From: Sulfitobacter sp. HNIBRBA3233
GTDB taxonomy: Bacteria; Pseudomonadota; Alphaproteobacteria; Rhodobacterales; Rhodobacteraceae
Length of the DNA: 64,000 bases
NCBI RefSeq assembly: GCF_040149665.1
Contig: NZ_JBEFLP010000001.1
Coordinates: forward strand, 2,294,001-2,358,000
Direction of reading: 5' to 3'
Position numbers and translations under genes: made by a program. A model generated the notes under the pieces. That model was not told the DNA's origin. It saw only the letters and a program-made list of their open reading frames with translations, and searched no databases. This document shows, one piece after another, positions 36,418-45,973 of this stretch (position 1 is the stretch's first letter; the number at the start of each line of letters is the position of its first letter).

Positions 36418-38250
36418 CTATTCCGCCGCCTGAAGATCCAGAAAACCGCCCGACTGACGTTCCCAGTACTGCGCATAAAGCCCGCCATTGGCCAAAAGCG
36501 CCTCGTGCGAACCCGCCTCGACGATGCGGCCCTGCTCCAGCACGATGATCCGGTCCATTTCCTTGAGCGTGGAAAGCCGGTGCGCGATGGCCATCACGGT
36601 CTTGCCCTCCATCACCCGCTCCAGCGCGGACTGGATGGACGCTTCGACCTCGCTGTCCAGCGCGCTTGTCGCCTCGTCCAGGATCAGGATCGGCGCGTCC
36701 TTGATGATCGCGCGTGCAAGCGCGATGCGCTGACGCTGGCCGCCCGACAGTTTGACACCGCGCTCGCCCAGATGCGCGTCGTACCCTGTGCGCCCCTTGT
36801 GATCGTGAAGGTTCTGGATGAACTCATGCGCTTCGGCCTGTTTCGCCGCTGCGATCAGCTCTTCCTCGCTCGCCTCGGGCCGTCCGTAGAGGATGTTGTC
36901 ACGGGCCGAACGATTGAACATCGCGGTTTCCTGCGTGACCATCGCGATGGACTTGCGCAGCGATTCCTGCGTGATGCTGCGAATGTCCTGCCCGTCGATC
37001 AGGATGCGTCCCTTTTCCGCCTCGTAGAGCCTGAGCAGAAGCGCCACGAGCGTCGATTTGCCCGCACCCGACGCGCCCACGACGCCCAGTTTCTCGCCCG
37101 CCGCGATGGTCAGATCGATCCCCTCGATCCCGCCGCTGTCGCGCCCGTAGGAGAATTTCAGCCCCTCGATCCGGACCTCTCCGCCACGGCCTTCCAGCGG
37201 CTGGGCATCTGCGCCGTCTTCCAGACGCACACGCGGGGTCAGCGTGCGCATCCCGTCCTCGACCTCGCCAATGTTGGCATAGATCGCCATCAGCGTGAAA
37301 CTGACCCAACCGGTCATCTGTGCGATCCGGATAGAGATCGCGCCCGCCGCGGCGATGTCACCCGCGCTTGCCATGCCCCGCTGCCACAGCAGGATCGTCG
37401 CCCCGATAAGCAGCACCGGCAGAATGCCTGCGAGGCTCATCAATGCGAACCGGAAACCGGCGGCGAGATAGCCGAATTTCAGTGCGTTCCCCCGAAATGT
37501 CTCCATTGCGCCGAGCGCTGCACGGTCTTCGTGATCGTCATGGGCAAACAGCTTGACGGTCTTGATGTTGGTGATCGTATCGACCACCTGCCCCGACACC
37601 ATCGCTCGCGCCCCCGCGCGCGCCGCCGAGCGTTTGCGAATGCGCGGCAGGAACCAGCGGATCAGCCCGAAATAGAGACACAACCAAACGGCAAGCCCCG
37701 CCGCCACCCACCAGTTGATCCCGCCAAGCAGCAGGACCGACCCGACCAAGGACGCCAGCGCGAAAGCGACCACGTTGATGACCTCGGACGCGACATCCGT
37801 GACCGCACGCGCGGCCTGCATCTGCTTTTGCGCAATGCGGCCCGCGAAGTCGTCATCGAAAAAGCTGATGTTCTGGCCCAATGACCAGCGGTGCAGACGG
37901 CTCAGGACCAGCGGATTCACGTTCGGCTGCACGATTATCGCGTTCGAGGCCGCGGAAAGCCCGAAAAACAACGGACGCGCAACCAGGAAGAACCCGATCG
38001 CCCCCGCGATCAGCAGCGCGTTGCTGCCGTCAAAGAACCCGTCCGGCCCGCTGGCCACCGCCGCGTCGATCACCCAGCCCAGAAACAGGGCTGTTCCCGC
38101 CTCCAGCGCACCCGCGATGGCGCTGAGCGCAGCGGCAAGACCGAGCGCAGGCCAGGCCCCGGACAGGCACCAGCGCATGAAAGCCCCCAGCGTTTGGGGG
38201 GGTGGGCCGTCCGCCGGACGGAAAGCGTTTATCATATTCTCGAACTTCAC
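36418..38250 (-). CDS. Half-size ABC exporter (membrane domain fused to ATPase)
   Basis: A 610-residue fusion of six membrane segments (about residues 25-330) and an ATPase domain (about 360-600). All motifs are intact: Walker A GASGAGKST, signature LSGGQRQR, Walker B ILILDEATSALD and the switch His in AIAHRLST. It overlaps the next half-exporter by four bases (ATGA), which suggests a heterodimeric exporter for drugs, lipids or peptides. Both lie after 75 bases that separate them from cca. Confidence 0.93.
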   Translation of the reverse strand: MKFENMINAFRPADGPPPQTLGAFMRWCLSGAWPALGLAAALSAIAGALEAGTALFLGWVIDAAVASGPDGFFDGSNALLIAGAIGFFLVARPLFFGLSAASNAIIVQPNVNPLVLSRLHRWSLGQNISFFDDDFAGRIAQKQMQAARAVTDVASEVINVVAFALASLVGSVLLLGGINWWVAAGLAVWLCLYFGLIRWFLPRIRKRSAARAGARAMVSGQVVDTITNIKTVKLFAHDDHEDRAALGAMETFRGNALKFGYLAAGFRFALMSLAGILPVLLIGATILLWQRGMASAGDIAAAGAISIRIAQMTGWVSFTLMAIYANIGEVEDGMRTLTPRVRLEDGADAQPLEGRGGEVRIEGLKFSYGRDSGGIEGIDLTIAAGEKLGVVGASGAGKSTLVALLLRLYEAEKGRILIDGQDIRSITQESLRKSIAMVTQETAMFNRSARDNILYGRPEASEEELIAAAKQAEAHEFIQNLHDHKGRTGYDAHLGERGVKLSGGQRQRIALARAIIKDAPILILDEATSALDSEVEASIQSALERVMEGKTVMAIAHRLSTLKEMDRIIVLEQGRIVEAGSHEALLANGGLYAQYWERQSGGFLDLQAAE

Positions 38251-40097
38251 GGTGCCTCGTCTGCATCATCGTCTGCGTTCAGGAACCCGCCTGATTGGCG
38301 CGCCCAGAACTGTGCATATAGACCGCCTCGCGCCAAAAGCGCGTCATGGCTGCCATCTTCGACGATCCGGCCCTCATCCAGCACCAGAATCCTGTCCATT
38401 TGCGCGATCGTGGACAGGCGGTGCGCGATGGCGATCACCGTCTTGCCTTCCATCATCTGATACAGCGTTTCCTGGATCGCTGCCTCCACCTCGCTATCAA
38501 GCGCACTTGTAGCCTCGTCCAGCAGAAGGATCGGTGCGTCTTTCAGGATCACGCGGGCCAGTGTGATGCGCTGACGCTGACCGCCGGACAGTTTCACCCC
38601 CCGTTCGCCCACGCGCGAGGCATAGCCGGTGTTTCCTTCGGGGTCGGCCAGCCCTTCGATGAAGTCATGGGCCTGCGCCTCGCGCGCGGCGGCGATCACG
38701 TCGTCGCTGGTGGCCTCGGGCCTGCCGTAGAGGATGTTTTCGTGGACCGACCGGTGCAACAGCGCGCTATCCTGCTGGACCATCCCGATTTGCCTGCGCA
38801 GGCTGTCCTGCGTGACGCGGGTAATGTCCTGCCCGTCGATCAGAATTCGACCCTGTTCTGCATCGTAGAACCGCAAAAGCAGCTTCACCAGCGTCGATTT
38901 TCCCGCGCCCGAACGGCCCACCAGGCCGATCTTCTGACCGGGCGCGATGCTGAGATCGATACCCTCCAGACCACCCGACCGGCGCCCGTAATGGTGGGTC
39001 AGCCCCTCGATCTCGATCCGGCCCTCCGTAATCTGCAGCGGCTTTGCTTGCTGGTGATCGACCAGGGTTATCGGCTGCGCAATCGTCTCCATCCCCTCGG
39101 CCACCACGCCGAGTTGGCGGAAGAACGCGGAAAGCGCCCACATGATCCAAGCCGTCATCGAATTCAGTCGCAGTGTCAGCGTCGTTGCCGCCGCCACCGT
39201 GCCCACGCTCGCCTGACCATGCAGCCACAAGGCAAGCGCCAGGCCGACCACACCGACGATCAGCAATCCGTTCAGCGCGACCAGAACCATATCCATCGTG
39301 GTGAAAATACGCTGTTCGATCTGGAAGGTGCGCCGCGCCTCTTCGATGGCTTCCTTGGCATACCGCTCCTCGCGGTCGTGGTGGGCGAACATCTTGACCG
39401 AATGGATGTTCGTATAGGCGTCGACAACGCGCCCCGTGACCGCAGACCGCGCGTCTGATGCCGCTTTCGACGCCGGCCCGATCCGCGACAGCGCCCAGCG
39501 CGTCAGCAGAAGGTACAGCCCGAACCAGATCACCAGGGGAAGCAGCAACCGCGCATCCGCACTGGTCAGCAGGATCGCCGCGCCGATCAGATAGGCCAGC
39601 GAATAGGATATCGCATCGAATGCCTGAAAAACGACCTCCCCCGCGGCCGGCGGGGTCTGCATGATCCGGTTCGCAATGCGGCCTGCGAAATCGTTCTCGA
39701 ACCATCCCACCGATTGCCGAAGCACCTGCCGGTGCGCACGCCAGCGGATCAGCGTCCCGAAATTCGGCAGGATCGTGTTGTTGATCAGCGCCACATCCAG
39801 CCCCTGAAGCACCGGACGCAGAAACACGATGAACAACCCCACGAGGATCAGTTCGGTGCCATAGGTCTCCCACATCTCATCGGGGCCCTTGTCGAGCACG
39901 TCAACCACGCGCCCCATGTAGTAGATCAAGCCGATCTCGATCGCGGCGACGACAAGGGACATGAACGCGGTCAGCGCGAAAACCCGTTTGAACGGCTGGC
40001 TGTACCCGCGAAAGAACGGCCACAGCTTTCGCGGGGGACGATCCTCTTGGGGATAGTCCACATATGGGTCGATCAGATTTTCGAAGAATCGGAACAT
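38247..40097 (-). CDS. Half-size ABC exporter, partner of the preceding
   Basis: A 616-residue exporter with six membrane segments (about residues 45-330) and an ATPase domain with Walker A GRSGAGKST, LSGGQRQR, LLLLDEATSALD and AIAHRLST, all intact. I start at 40097 (MFRFFENLIDPYVDYPQ), with GAGGTG upstream; a frame from 40154 lacks a site. It is first in the pair and shares high similarity with its partner in the ATPase half, pointing to an old duplication. The substrate is unknown. Confidence 0.93.
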   Translation of the reverse strand: MFRFFENLIDPYVDYPQEDRPPRKLWPFFRGYSQPFKRVFALTAFMSLVVAAIEIGLIYYMGRVVDVLDKGPDEMWETYGTELILVGLFIVFLRPVLQGLDVALINNTILPNFGTLIRWRAHRQVLRQSVGWFENDFAGRIANRIMQTPPAAGEVVFQAFDAISYSLAYLIGAAILLTSADARLLLPLVIWFGLYLLLTRWALSRIGPASKAASDARSAVTGRVVDAYTNIHSVKMFAHHDREERYAKEAIEEARRTFQIEQRIFTTMDMVLVALNGLLIVGVVGLALALWLHGQASVGTVAAATTLTLRLNSMTAWIMWALSAFFRQLGVVAEGMETIAQPITLVDHQQAKPLQITEGRIEIEGLTHHYGRRSGGLEGIDLSIAPGQKIGLVGRSGAGKSTLVKLLLRFYDAEQGRILIDGQDITRVTQDSLRRQIGMVQQDSALLHRSVHENILYGRPEATSDDVIAAAREAQAHDFIEGLADPEGNTGYASRVGERGVKLSGGQRQRITLARVILKDAPILLLDEATSALDSEVEAAIQETLYQMMEGKTVIAIAHRLSTIAQMDRILVLDEGRIVEDGSHDALLARGGLYAQFWARQSGGFLNADDDADEAP

Positions 40098-40172
40098 CGT
40101 GCACCTCAAACCGTATGCAAATGCACTTAACCCGAGGGATCGGGTATTGACCATGCCAGTCGCGAGGCGGTG

Positions 40173-41354
40173 CTAGAGATCTAGCAGTTCCTTGCGGGTC
40201 AGCGTGAAGTCGGAGGCGATCCAAAGGGCTTCGAGCCGCGCAAGCTCTGCCCCCAGCGCGGGTCCGGTGAAGGCGGGCATCAGATCCTGCGCAGACACGG
40301 GAAAGACCTGCCCGGCAGCTGCCGAAATCCGCGGCGGGATCGTTGGATCCGGCAGGGTTTCCGAAAGCGCGCAGGCAAAAAGATAGCTTTGCAGGGCAAC
40401 GTCTTCGCCATGGCGGTATGCAGTCTCTAACAAGGGCATACCAGACTCTACAACACTCGCGATCCGGTCCAGCTTGCGGGCCTCCGCACGGCTGAGGCGC
40501 AGGCGATCCGCTGCGTCCGTGGCGCCCAGCGCGAAAAGGCGCCCGAGGGCATCGGGCAGCAGGCCAAGATGCGCCTCCGCCGCTATGACGAGAAGAAGAA
40601 GCTTGATGTCAGCACCCGGCAGGATGACCGGCAGAACCCCTGTCTGCTGCATCCCCGCCATCGCTACAGACGGATCAGGGGCAGACAGCAGCTTGCGCAC
40701 CTCGGCCCCTGTCCGCTCGGCCGAAAGTGTCTCTAACCCGGACAGATTAGACCCTATCGCAGCCAAGGCATCCGGATCGAGCCCCTCATCGTCATCACCG
40801 TACCAGGCATGGAAACGGAAATAGCGCAGCGTCCGCAGATAATCCTCACGGATCCGGCGATCCGCATCTTCGATAAACCGCACACGCCGCGCGCGCAGGT
40901 CGCCCAGACCGCCGAGCGGATCGACAACAACACCGTCAGGATCGGCATAAAGCGCGTTCATCGTGAAATCGCGCCGCCGCGCGTCATCGTGAAGGTCGGT
41001 CGAAAACGCGACCGTGGCATGGCGGCCGTTCGTCGCGACATCACGTCGGAATGTCGTCACCTCGAACCCTGTACCGCCGGAGACAACCGTGACCGTTCCG
41101 TGATCCAGACCCGTCGGGACGGCCTTCAATTTCGCGGCCTCGACCAAGGCGATCACCTGATCCGGGGTCGCTGCGGTTGCGATATCCACGTCGCTGACGG
41201 GCTGCCCCAGCAGCGCGTTGCGCACGCAGCCGCCGACATAGAGCACCTCGTGCCCGCCCGCCGCAATCGCCGCACAGACAGCGCGCGCGGACGGATCGTC
41301 GAGCCAAGGTGCGCTGGCGGAGGTCAGTCTGGGGATTTCAGTGTTTCGGTCCAT
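40173..41354 (-). CDS. cca: CCA tRNA nucleotidyltransferase / poly(A) polymerase family
   Basis: Adds or repairs the CCA end of tRNAs. The 393-residue protein shows the class II nucleotidyltransferase head YVGGCVRNALLGQPVSDVDIAT with the two catalytic aspartates, TTFRRD, RDFTMNALY and the EDYLRTLRYFRFHAWYG motif, then a helical tail. The chosen start at 41354 overlaps the end of the NUDIX gene by 31 bases. Poly(A) polymerase cannot be fully excluded in this family. Confidence 0.93.
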   Translation of the reverse strand: MDRNTEIPRLTSASAPWLDDPSARAVCAAIAAGGHEVLYVGGCVRNALLGQPVSDVDIATAATPDQVIALVEAAKLKAVPTGLDHGTVTVVSGGTGFEVTTFRRDVATNGRHATVAFSTDLHDDARRRDFTMNALYADPDGVVVDPLGGLGDLRARRVRFIEDADRRIREDYLRTLRYFRFHAWYGDDDEGLDPDALAAIGSNLSGLETLSAERTGAEVRKLLSAPDPSVAMAGMQQTGVLPVILPGADIKLLLLVIAAEAHLGLLPDALGRLFALGATDAADRLRLSRAEARKLDRIASVVESGMPLLETAYRHGEDVALQSYLFACALSETLPDPTIPPRISAAAGQVFPVSAQDLMPAFTGPALGAELARLEALWIASDFTLTRKELLDL

Positions 41355-41926
41355 GCCCTGAGCATACGCGCGGTCGCCCCCCAGATGTAGTAGGGGCCGT
41401 AAGGCACCACGAAATAGTGGCGCTTCTGCCCACGCCATGCACGCGATTCAACGATGTAGTTCGCGGGGTTCAGAACGTGATCCAGCGGAACGGAAAAAAC
41501 CTCTTCCACCTCGCCGGGTTCGGGCACGATATCGAAACGGTCCTTTACCAGCCCGATCACGGGCGTGACGTTGAAACCTGTCACGGTCTCATGCGGCGCG
41601 AGCGTGCCGAGTATATCGACGTTCTCGGGCGGCAGGCCGATTTCTTCCTTCGCCTCGCGCAGGGCGGCGGCGATCACATCTGCATCCCCGTCGTCCTGCT
41701 TGCCGCCCGGAAAAGCGATCTGCCCGGGGTGATGCTTGAGCGCCGCAGACCGGCGCGTCAGGATCAGCTTCAACCGCCCACCCTCTTCGAAAACGGGTGC
41801 CAGAACTCCCGCGGGGCGCAACTTGCGGTTCGGGGGCAACACGGCGTCGGGGTTCAGATCGAAATCCGAAGACCCGACGCCGGTCTGCGCAAGCGCCCTT
41901 CGAAAGGTGTCGATGTGGTCTTTCAC
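41324..41926 (-). CDS. CoA pyrophosphatase-type NUDIX hydrolase
   Basis: A 200-residue NUDIX enzyme of the NudL/CoA-diphosphatase type. The NUDIX box GGKQDDGDADVIAAALREAKEEIG is preceded by LTRRSAALKHHPGQIAFPGG, the motif that marks CoA-cleaving members. The start is GTG at 41926, one base after the Hsp33 stop, with AAGGGA upstream; a longer frame has no site. It lies between hslO and cca in one operon. Confidence 0.9.
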   Translation of the reverse strand: MKDHIDTFRRALAQTGVGSSDFDLNPDAVLPPNRKLRPAGVLAPVFEEGGRLKLILTRRSAALKHHPGQIAFPGGKQDDGDADVIAAALREAKEEIGLPPENVDILGTLAPHETVTGFNVTPVIGLVKDRFDIVPEPGEVEEVFSVPLDHVLNPANYIVESRAWRGQKRHYFVVPYGPYYIWGATARMLRAWTETLKSPD

Positions 41927-41927
41927 G

Positions 41928-42905
41928 TCAGTCCCTTGTCGCCTCGAACCCGACGCTCTCAGGGTCGAGCACATAATGCGCGCCGCAAAACTGGCAGTCG
42001 GCGGTGACGGTCCCCTCGTCGGTGGTCATGGTCGCGATATCCGCCGCCGAATAGATCGACAGGCTTTGCCGGACACGATCCTCAGAGCAGGTACATCCGA
42101 AATGCACACGCTGCTTGTCGAACACCCGCGGGCGTTCTTCGTGGAAGAGCCGCAGCAGAACCTCGGAGGGTTCAAGCGACGGGCCGATAAGCTCCAGATC
42201 GTCGACCGTATCCAGCAGGATGTTGGCGCGGGTCCAGTTCTCCCTCTCTTCGCCCTGAACCAGATCATCGGCGTTCAGAACCTCGCCGCTGCCCTGCCCT
42301 TCAGCGGCAAACGGCGATGCTTTCGGCATGTGCTGCAACATCACGCCACCCCCGCGCCAGTGCTCCGGCCCGCCGGCTTCGGTGGATTTGCCGAAACTCA
42401 ACTCGAACCGGGTCGGCAACTGTTCGGACTGCGCAAAATAGCCCTCGGCGGATTTGGCGAGGCTTTCGGACGACAGCGGTGCGATGCCCTGATAGGGCTG
42501 CATCCCTTCGCCCTGATCGATCATCACGGCAAAATACCCCTCGCCGATCTGGTCGATCGGGGCGCCGTCCGTCAGGCGGTCCTTGTCATAGCTGGCATAG
42601 GCGCGGATTCGCGCGGGCTTCCCGTCGGCCTCGGGTCCGTAGTAATCGGTTGCGATCATCCGCACGGGGCCATTCGACTGCGCCTGCAGCGACAGCTTCC
42701 AGCGCAGTTTGATCGTCTGTCCGATCAGCGCCGTCAGCAGCGCCATCTCGGCCACCAGCGCCTCGACCTGCGGGGGATAATCGTGCTGGCCAAGAATACT
42801 GCCCAGCGCCGAATCGAGACGCGCAATGCGCCCACGGATGTCGGACGCATCGAGTTGGAAGGGCAGGACCGTATCGTCCCAGCCGGTTGGGTTGGCATCT
42901 GTCAT
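41928..42905 (-). CDS. hslO: Redox-regulated chaperone Hsp33
   Basis: A holdase switched on by oxidation. The 325-residue protein has the N-terminal chaperone domain (residues 20-250) and the C-terminal zinc switch with cysteines in FGCTCSEDR and DCQFCGAHY, the CxC and CxxC pairs that form disulfides on oxidation. It leads hslO-NUDIX-cca and is divergent from another NUDIX gene across 68 bases. Confidence 0.95.
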   Translation of the reverse strand: MTDANPTGWDDTVLPFQLDASDIRGRIARLDSALGSILGQHDYPPQVEALVAEMALLTALIGQTIKLRWKLSLQAQSNGPVRMIATDYYGPEADGKPARIRAYASYDKDRLTDGAPIDQIGEGYFAVMIDQGEGMQPYQGIAPLSSESLAKSAEGYFAQSEQLPTRFELSFGKSTEAGGPEHWRGGGVMLQHMPKASPFAAEGQGSGEVLNADDLVQGEERENWTRANILLDTVDDLELIGPSLEPSEVLLRLFHEERPRVFDKQRVHFGCTCSEDRVRQSLSIYSAADIATMTTDEGTVTADCQFCGAHYVLDPESVGFEATRD

Positions 42906-42973
42906 GGGGTTTCCTACTGTCTCTTGTCGCGTCTATGTAGGGCGAATGGACCAAGACCAAAAGGGGGGCGAAC

Positions 42974-43423
42974 ATGATCCAACGCTTTGGGGCACCGCCA
43001 CGTGCCGATAAACGCTACATCCCGCGTCCTGGAGCCTACGCCATCCTGCCACTGGGCCAGCGGTTCCTGCTGACGGCAGAGACGGCGGGCGGCATTGATA
43101 TCCAGCTCCCCGGCGGGGGGATAGACCCCGGCGAAAGCCCTTTGCAGGCGCTGCACCGCGAAGTGCGCGAGGAAGTCGGCTGGTCGATCGCCACGCCCCG
43201 GAGGCTGGGCGCATTCCGGCGGTTCGTTTTCATGCCCGAATACGATCTGTGGGCCGAAAAGATCTGCCATGTTTTTGTCGCGCGGCCCGTGCGCCAGATC
43301 CATGAACCAAGCGAGGCGCACCACGTCACGCTCGTGCTGGATGCCGCCGAAGCGATTTCCGTCTTGGGCAATGACGGGGACAGAAAATTCCTGAAACGCT
43401 ACGCCGAGTCGGGTGGTCTTTGA
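42974..43423 (+). CDS. NUDIX hydrolase
   Basis: A 149-residue protein with a complete NUDIX box, GGGIDPGESPLQALHREVREEVG. The surrounding RPGAYAILPLGQRFLLTAET and YDLWAEKICHVFVARPV suggest a nucleotide-sugar or general nucleoside diphosphate substrate, which I cannot specify. GGGGGGCG lies before the ATG. Its last 25 bases overlap the 3' end of the convergent response-regulator gene. Confidence 0.88.
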   Translation: MIQRFGAPPRADKRYIPRPGAYAILPLGQRFLLTAETAGGIDIQLPGGGIDPGESPLQALHREVREEVGWSIATPRRLGAFRRFVFMPEYDLWAEKICHVFVARPVRQIHEPSEAHHVTLVLDAAEAISVLGNDGDRKFLKRYAESGGL

Positions 43424-44682
43424 TATTCAAAGAGAATGGCCGACACATCGTCGCGGAAATCACCGCCCTCGTTGAAGCGCGCCAGCTGCCAGATCAGCGC
43501 CTCGAGGAATGCGGGGCCGGCGGTACCGGTCAGATCACGGATGATCTTTGCCAGACCGTCTTCTGACAAAAGCGCACCATCGGGCCCCGCGCATTCGGTG
43601 ACACCGTCCGAATGGATAAGCAGCCTGTCACCGCTGCGCAGGTGCAAGGTCTGGGGCTCGTAGAGAGCGTCGGCGACCAGCCCAACGGGAAATCCGCCCT
43701 GCCCCTGGAATTCAACATCGCCGTTGCGCCGCTGGATCACGGGATGTGGGTGGCCCGCCTGACACATCTCGAAACGCCCGGTACGCCGTTCGACGAAACC
43801 CAGCAGAAGGGTGAAATAATGCTCTGTCTCCATCTCGTTCAGAACGAAACGGTTCAGGTCGGCGACCACGTTTTCGGGCGGGCGCGGGCAGAAAACGCCC
43901 TGCTCCGACCGGTAGAGCGCGACGTTCTGGTCCGGCGAGCCGGACGAGAGATATCCCGCCAGCCGCGCGGTCATCAGCGCAGAGCTGATCCCGTGGCCCG
44001 AAACATCAATCGCGAATAGGCCCAGATGCTTTGGCCCGGCCTCGAAAAAACCGACGAGATCCCCCCCGACATGGCCCGAGGACCGCAGGATCAGGGACAG
44101 CGCGCTGGTGTCGAACCGGCGGTAGCGCTCGCGCAGCAGGCTTTGCTGCAGGCGCTTGGCCTCTTGCAGGTCCTTGTCGATATGCTCGTGAAGCCGGCGC
44201 AGTTCCGACAGCGCCTCCGACAGGCGCGCGTTGTTCTGGGCGAGGTCACGCTGCATCCCCAAAAGCCGCTCTCCGGCCGCGATCCTTGCGCGCAACTCGT
44301 TGCTGTCCACGGGTTTGGTCAGGAAATCGTCGGCCCCGCTGTCGAGGCCATGCGCCACCTCGGCCTTTTCGCTCTTGGAGGTCAGCAGGATGAAGTAGCA
44401 ATAAGGGCTTTCCGTATCCGCCCGCAGGCAACGACACAGATCGGGGCCCGACATGCCGGGCATGATCCAGTCGCTGACGATCAGATCGGGCCGGTGCTGC
44501 GCGATGACTGCCAGCGCCTGTTCGCCGCTTTCGGCTTCCGTCACGCTGAACCCCCACCGGCTGAGCGATGCCGTCAGGATCCTGCGCTGAAGCTTGCTGT
44601 CGTCGACAACCAGAACATGCTGGATCGCACCCCTGTGTTTTTCGACATCCCGCAGAGATGAGGCAGTTTTGACCGTGGGCAT
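43399..44682 (-). CDS. Response regulator with SpoIIE/PP2C-type phosphatase output
   Basis: The 427-residue protein has a receiver domain at about residues 20-140 (HVLVVDDSKLQRR, phosphoacceptor in LIVSDWIMPGMSG, LTKP), a coiled coil at 140-190, and a serine phosphatase domain at 190-420 with GGDLVGFFEAG, IDVSGHGISSALMT and LLIHSDGVTE. Such proteins dephosphorylate anti-sigma factor antagonists in partner-switching systems; no antagonist gene is in this window. It is divergent from an Hpt protein gene (132 bases), a likely phosphate donor. Confidence 0.92.
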   Translation of the reverse strand: MPTVKTASSLRDVEKHRGAIQHVLVVDDSKLQRRILTASLSRWGFSVTEAESGEQALAVIAQHRPDLIVSDWIMPGMSGPDLCRCLRADTESPYCYFILLTSKSEKAEVAHGLDSGADDFLTKPVDSNELRARIAAGERLLGMQRDLAQNNARLSEALSELRRLHEHIDKDLQEAKRLQQSLLRERYRRFDTSALSLILRSSGHVGGDLVGFFEAGPKHLGLFAIDVSGHGISSALMTARLAGYLSSGSPDQNVALYRSEQGVFCPRPPENVVADLNRFVLNEMETEHYFTLLLGFVERRTGRFEMCQAGHPHPVIQRRNGDVEFQGQGGFPVGLVADALYEPQTLHLRSGDRLLIHSDGVTECAGPDGALLSEDGLAKIIRDLTGTAGPAFLEALIWQLARFNEGGDFRDDVSAILFEYQRPPDSA

Positions 44683-44814
44683 GTTTCACCGGCTGTTCGA
44701 TTGCCGATGCGTATAGCCGCGCAGCCTTAACAGCTTGTGAAGCACCCTGCACCCGGTCCGGAAAACCACTGCTTAACCGATGGCCGCTAATCTGGGCGCA
44801 AGGAGAAGCGGAAT

Positions 44815-45147
44815 ATGATCGACTGGCAGCGAATCAATGAACTGAAAAGCGAGATCGGCGAAGAGAGTTTTCCCGAGGTCGTGGACCTCTTTATCGAGGA
44901 AGCGACCGAAGCGATCGAGCGCCTGCAAAACGGACCGGATTTGGCCACCTTGGGGGCAGAGCTGCATTCACTGAAAGGCACGGCGCTGAACCTCGGCTTC
45001 GCAAACCTCGGAGAGTTGTGCCAGATCGGAGAGAGCCGCGCCGCACAGGGGCGCGCCGAAGAGATCGCCCTTGGCCCGATCATCGATTGCTACGAAAACT
45101 CCAAACATGTGTTTCTTGCCGGTATGGTGAACGGCCAGACACAGTGA
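44815..45147 (+). CDS. Histidine phosphotransfer (Hpt) domain protein
   Basis: A 110-residue four-helix Hpt protein. The phosphorylated histidine is in LHSLKGTALNLGF (about residue 51), with FIEEATEAIERL before it. Free-standing Hpt proteins carry phosphate between a hybrid kinase and a response regulator. Position opposite the receiver-phosphatase gene makes that protein the likely partner, like the HptB-HsbR pair of Pseudomonas. The ribosome site is AAGGAGAAG. Confidence 0.92.
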   Translation: MIDWQRINELKSEIGEESFPEVVDLFIEEATEAIERLQNGPDLATLGAELHSLKGTALNLGFANLGELCQIGESRAAQGRAEEIALGPIIDCYENSKHVFLAGMVNGQTQ

Positions 45148-45154
45148 CGCCGCG

Positions 45155-45961
45155 CTAGACCAGTTTGTAGAAACTGGAAACGCTGATACCTCCCTGCTCG
45201 GCCATCGCCTTGGCGCGGAGCATCTGCATTCCCTTGATCCAACGGTCGGGATTCGCACCGCGCAAGGCACTGTAGGTGGCGACATCGGGATGCGGAAGGA
45301 TCACGAACTTTCCGTCCCGCACGCCGTCCCAGACCGATTTCGCAACATCAGACGCGGTCAGCAGGTTACCGGCCGCGTCCCCGTCACCCAGCCCCAGAAG
45401 CGGCGTCGCCACATATTGCGGGCAGACGACCGATACGCCGATCCCCTGCTCCCCATGTGCGATCTTCAGAGATTCGGCAAAGCTGACCGCCGCGTGCTTG
45501 GTTGCCGAATAGGCCGCGTCGCCGATCTGGTTCAGCAGACCGGCAGCGGAAGCGACATTGACGAAATATCCGGATCCGCGTGCGATCATCGCGGGCAAAA
45601 GCGCACGGGCGGCCCAGACATGGGCCATGACGTGCACATTCCAGTTCAGCATCCAGTCTGCATCGGGGGCGGATGCCGCGTGATCCGGATCCCCCTTCCC
45701 CAAACCGGCGTTGGACACAAAGACATCGACAGGTCCATGCGCCGCCTCGGCCAGTTTGATCGCGGCGATGATGTCGCCCTCGCGGGTCACATCGCAGGTC
45801 GCGGCCACGCCGCCGATCTCTTCGGCCACTGCCTGTGCCTGGTCACCGTTCAGATCCGCGATACAGACCCGAGCACCGGCGCTGGCGGCCTGCCGAGCGA
45901 GCGCCGCTCCGATCCCGCTTGCCCCGCCCGTGATAACGACGCTCTTGTCTTTCAGGTCCAT
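45155..45961 (-). CDS. Short-chain dehydrogenase/reductase
   Basis: A 268-residue NAD(P)-dependent classical SDR. The cofactor loop is TGGASGIG (residues 11-18), the structural NNAG position reads SNAGLGKG, and the catalytic Ser-Tyr-Lys are in NVASAAG and YSATK. Asp in CIADLNGDQ after the second strand suggests NAD preference. It lies 12 bases after ilvA and may be cotranscribed; the substrate is unknown. Confidence 0.9.
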   Translation of the reverse strand: MDLKDKSVVITGGASGIGAALARQAASAGARVCIADLNGDQAQAVAEEIGGVAATCDVTREGDIIAAIKLAEAAHGPVDVFVSNAGLGKGDPDHAASAPDADWMLNWNVHVMAHVWAARALLPAMIARGSGYFVNVASAAGLLNQIGDAAYSATKHAAVSFAESLKIAHGEQGIGVSVVCPQYVATPLLGLGDGDAAGNLLTASDVAKSVWDGVRDGKFVILPHPDVATYSALRGANPDRWIKGMQMLRAKAMAEQGGISVSSFYKLV

Positions 45962-45973
45962 GGTCGTGCCTTT

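Noticed and set aside
36166..37884. 572-codon frame antisense to the ABC exporter
   Set aside because: Exporter motifs on the other strand are complete; this frame is compositional.
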